DNA from: a virus
IMG/VR virus record: IMGVR_UViG_3300047491_001207
Coordinates: 1-35,000 of that record
DNA length: 35,000 bases
Strand: one strand, 5' to 3'
Made by a program: the position numbers and the translations under genes. Each line of letters begins with the position of its first letter. Within the stretch, counting starts at the first letter, position 1. Shown piece after piece: positions 34,101-35,000 of this stretch. The notes under the pieces were generated by a model. It was not told the DNA's origin, did not search any database, and saw only the letters and a list, made by a program, of their open reading frames with translations.

Positions 34101-35000
34101 GTGTTTAATACAGCAACCACTGATTTTATTAGTGTTAGTGCATTAGATAGTACACATTTTGTTGTTACATATCGTGATGGTGGCAACAGTAATTATGGCA
34201 CTGGAATAATTGGCACAGTAAGTGGAACGGCAATTAGTTATGGTAGCGAATATGTATTTAACACTGCAAGTACTTCATATAAATCAGTAATGACTTTAGA
34301 TAGTACTCATTTTGTTGTTGTTTATTCTAATGTTGGAGGACCTACTGGAAGTGCTGTAGTCGGTACTGTTAGTGGAACAGCAATTAGTTATGGTACTGTA
34401 TACGGATTTAATACTGCAACGAATTATACTTCTGCTGCATTGTTGGATAGTACTCATTTTATTGTTGGATTTTCTAATGGAGCTAATAGTAGTTATGGGA
34501 CGGCAATAATCGGTACAATAAGTGGAACTGCGATTAGTTATGGTAGTAAATATGTTTTTAATTCAGCAAGCACTGGTTATATTTCAGCGATTATGCTGGA
34601 TAGTACTCATTTTGTTATTGCATATGCTGATGATGGAAATAGTAGTTATGGTACTGCAATAGTTGGCACTGTTAGTGGAACTGTAATTAGTTATGGCAGC
34701 GAATATGTGTTTAATGCTGCAACAACTACATATGTTTCAGCAACTATGTTGGATAGTACTCATTTTATCGTGACATATACTAATGGCGGTAATAGTAGTT
34801 ATGAAACTACAATAGTTGGTACTGTGAGCGGGACTGCAATTAGTTATGGTAGTGAATATGTTACCAAACCAGTCTCAACAACATATAAAAATATTGCTCA
34901 ATTAGATAGCACTCATGCTATTGTGGGAGATAGTACTAATGGTACATATATTACATATTCTCCAACAATTATAGGTAAAATAATTAATGCTGTTAAAAAC
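31143..35000 (+). CDS. Giant repeat protein, possible beta-propeller adhesin, 3'-truncated by window edge
   Basis: The frame is open from the ATG at 31143 to the last base, giving 1286 residues with no stop, so the gene continues beyond the window. About residues 1-235 form a unique N-terminal region (MDKKQLDRLVWNELFKEREI, later DVLYIDSDSYINKVKTWDL), probably the attachment part. From about 239 there are some 20 complete repeats of about 48 residues, consensus LDSTHFVVAYxDGGNSxYGTAIIGTVSGTAISYGSEYVFN (written here as a pattern), plus a divergent twenty-first near the edge. The length and strand-like alternation suit beta-propeller blades. There are no Cys-rich modules. It begins 5 nt after the previous gene and belongs to the same unit. 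Receptor binding is inferred from its place at the end of the fibre locus. Confidence 0.8.
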   Translation, partial: MDKKQLDRLVWNELFKEREIIITQNNDGSYIMNQMPFHAEMKSKANDNEFLTYRFGDNFLSYDLISIGFDNGEIIGNPKTGETILESDSKLKYKNCFGSGIDIDVNITKEGVGKNIVINSLSDLGEIPDNTEYVDVLFKINTNFDFSFLTEDEFIIGDVLYIDSDSYINKVKTWDLNNSVDDETKGILYLKNGEIYLKKQISVEYLKSAIFPVYSDLFLSFGVTPTGANFGSSLEYPTISKLDSTHFVVAYPDISNLSYGTAIIGTINGGRITYGSAYVFNYSTTSNISVISYNSTHFVVAYTDAGNNYYGTAMIGTVTGTAISYGSGYVFSAVFGTSNTSVSLLDSTHFVVAYNANSNGSAVIGTISGTAISYGSTYVFNAAAISYTSVSVLNSTHFVVAYRDDGNSNYGTAIVGTVSGTAISYGSEYVFNTANSNYTSVSLLDSTHFVVVYTDEGNGSYGTAIIGTVSGTAISYGSEYVFNAATTINTSVSLLDSTHFVVAYRDSGNSNYGTAIVGTVSGSVISYGSESIFYAGNITYVSVSLLDDSHFLVAYYIGSGRVSIGTVGDIGIGYGSEYVFNAAFTQYISSVKIDSTHFITTYQDGGNSNYGTAIIGTISLNNVISYGSEYVFNPATTTDISVSLLDSTHFVVTYSDGGNSYYGTAIIGTVSGTAISYGSEYVFNAASTTYISATMLDSTHFIVGYKDGGNSSYGTAIIGTVSGSAISYGSEYVFNAAATDFISVSALDTTHFVVTYSDGGNSYYGTAIIGTVSGTAISYGSEYVFKAGNAQYISSAKIDGTHFVVAYSTAYGAAVIGTVSGSVISYGNTYWFNNSQVQNDNPISLSLLDSTHFVVAYGNSDIGGTKWGAAVVGTINGTVIDFNVGYMFNGAYSWYLSTVNIDATHFVVTYYDGGNSYYGTAIVGQINYDELFFNYSIYNNNSSYISIAKLDSTHFVITYADDGNSSYGTAIIGTVTNGVISYGSEYVFNTATTDFISVSALDSTHFVVTYRDGGNSNYGTGIIGTVSGTAISYGSEYVFNTASTSYKSVMTLDSTHFVVVYSNVGGPTGSAVVGTVSGTAISYGTVYGFNTATNYTSAALLDSTHFIVGFSNGANSSYGTAIIGTISGTAISYGSKYVFNSASTGYISAIMLDSTHFVIAYADDGNSSYGTAIVGTVSGTVISYGSEYVFNAATTTYVSATMLDSTHFIVTYTNGGNSSYETTIVGTVSGTAISYGSEYVTKPVSTTYKNIAQLDSTHAIVGDSTNGTYITYSPTIIGKIINAVKN
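31860..34985 (+). repeat. About 21 tandem ~144-bp repeats
   Basis: Each unit starts near GATAGTACTCATTTTGT and encodes one 48-residue repeat. Units 4, 5, 9, 10, 11, 16 and 19 are the most alike; units 7, 12, 13 and 14 are shortened or divergent. Copy number could change by recombination. Confidence 0.85.

Noticed and set aside
1-35000. Alternative genetic code (TAG reassigned), prompted by no gene ending in TAG
   Set aside because: All genes read as full-length proteins under the standard code with TAA or TGA stops; no gene is broken by in-frame TAG. In AT-rich DNA, fifteen stops without TAG is not strong evidence.
1-35000. Genes on the minus strand
   Set aside because: All minus-strand open frames lie opposite long, convincing plus-strand genes and show no recognisable domain or start context.
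1-35000. CRISPR arrays or insertion sequences
   Set aside because: Direct repeats are all in-frame protein repeats without unique spacers, and no transposase or terminal inverted repeats were found.

Overview
The window is AT-rich with every gene on the + strand. It is a stretch of a large tailed bacteriophage genome, most likely infecting a Bacteroidota host. Three things point to that host: a promoter ahead of the tRNA region that fits the Bacteroidota rule (TTG, 19 nt, TAnnTTTG), no Shine-Dalgarno-like sequence at most starts, and Ser/Thr linker and LGG/LTG fibre modules of the kind common in phages of that phylum. Nearly all genes end in TAA, two end in TGA, and none ends in TAG.

Region 1 (1-1785) is the end of a DnaB/gp41-like replicative helicase with a long acidic tail. 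Region 2 (1786-4854) is an RNA island. It holds two canonical-length tRNA genes (anticodons AUC and CAU) and two UGA-anticodon tRNAs that each carry a 57-61 nt insert at the start of the D-loop. It also holds a CCA-ended tRNA-like RNA, a tRNA-Asn-like 5' half and several strongly structured hairpins, several with GNRA loops. Two paralogous GIY-YIG homing endonucleases each follow directly after a tRNA 3' end. Region 3 (4855-7643) is a two-gene operon closed by a strong terminator: a Ro60-like helical-repeat/vWA protein and an ARPP-1-like protein. Ro proteins bind misfolded and Y RNAs, some of which mimic tRNA, and ARPP-1 is linked to RNA-repair contexts. Regions 2 and 3 together therefore look like a phage RNA-maintenance module, which is the most unusual part of the window.

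Region 4 (7779-35000) is a very large receptor-binding locus of ten fibre or adhesin-type genes plus one GT9-like glycosyltransferase. The fibres are modular. They have two recurring N-terminal anchors, LGG/LTG modules, YadA-head-like 17-residue repeats that are unusually Cys-rich, and varied tips: an S74 chaperone, fibronectin-like domains, a Gly-rich adhesin and a 48-residue repeat protein that runs off the window. Transcription units are punctuated by a hairpin or terminator followed by a recurrent GTATTTATAT-like box, a candidate phage late promoter. Both homing endonuclease genes carry the same box.
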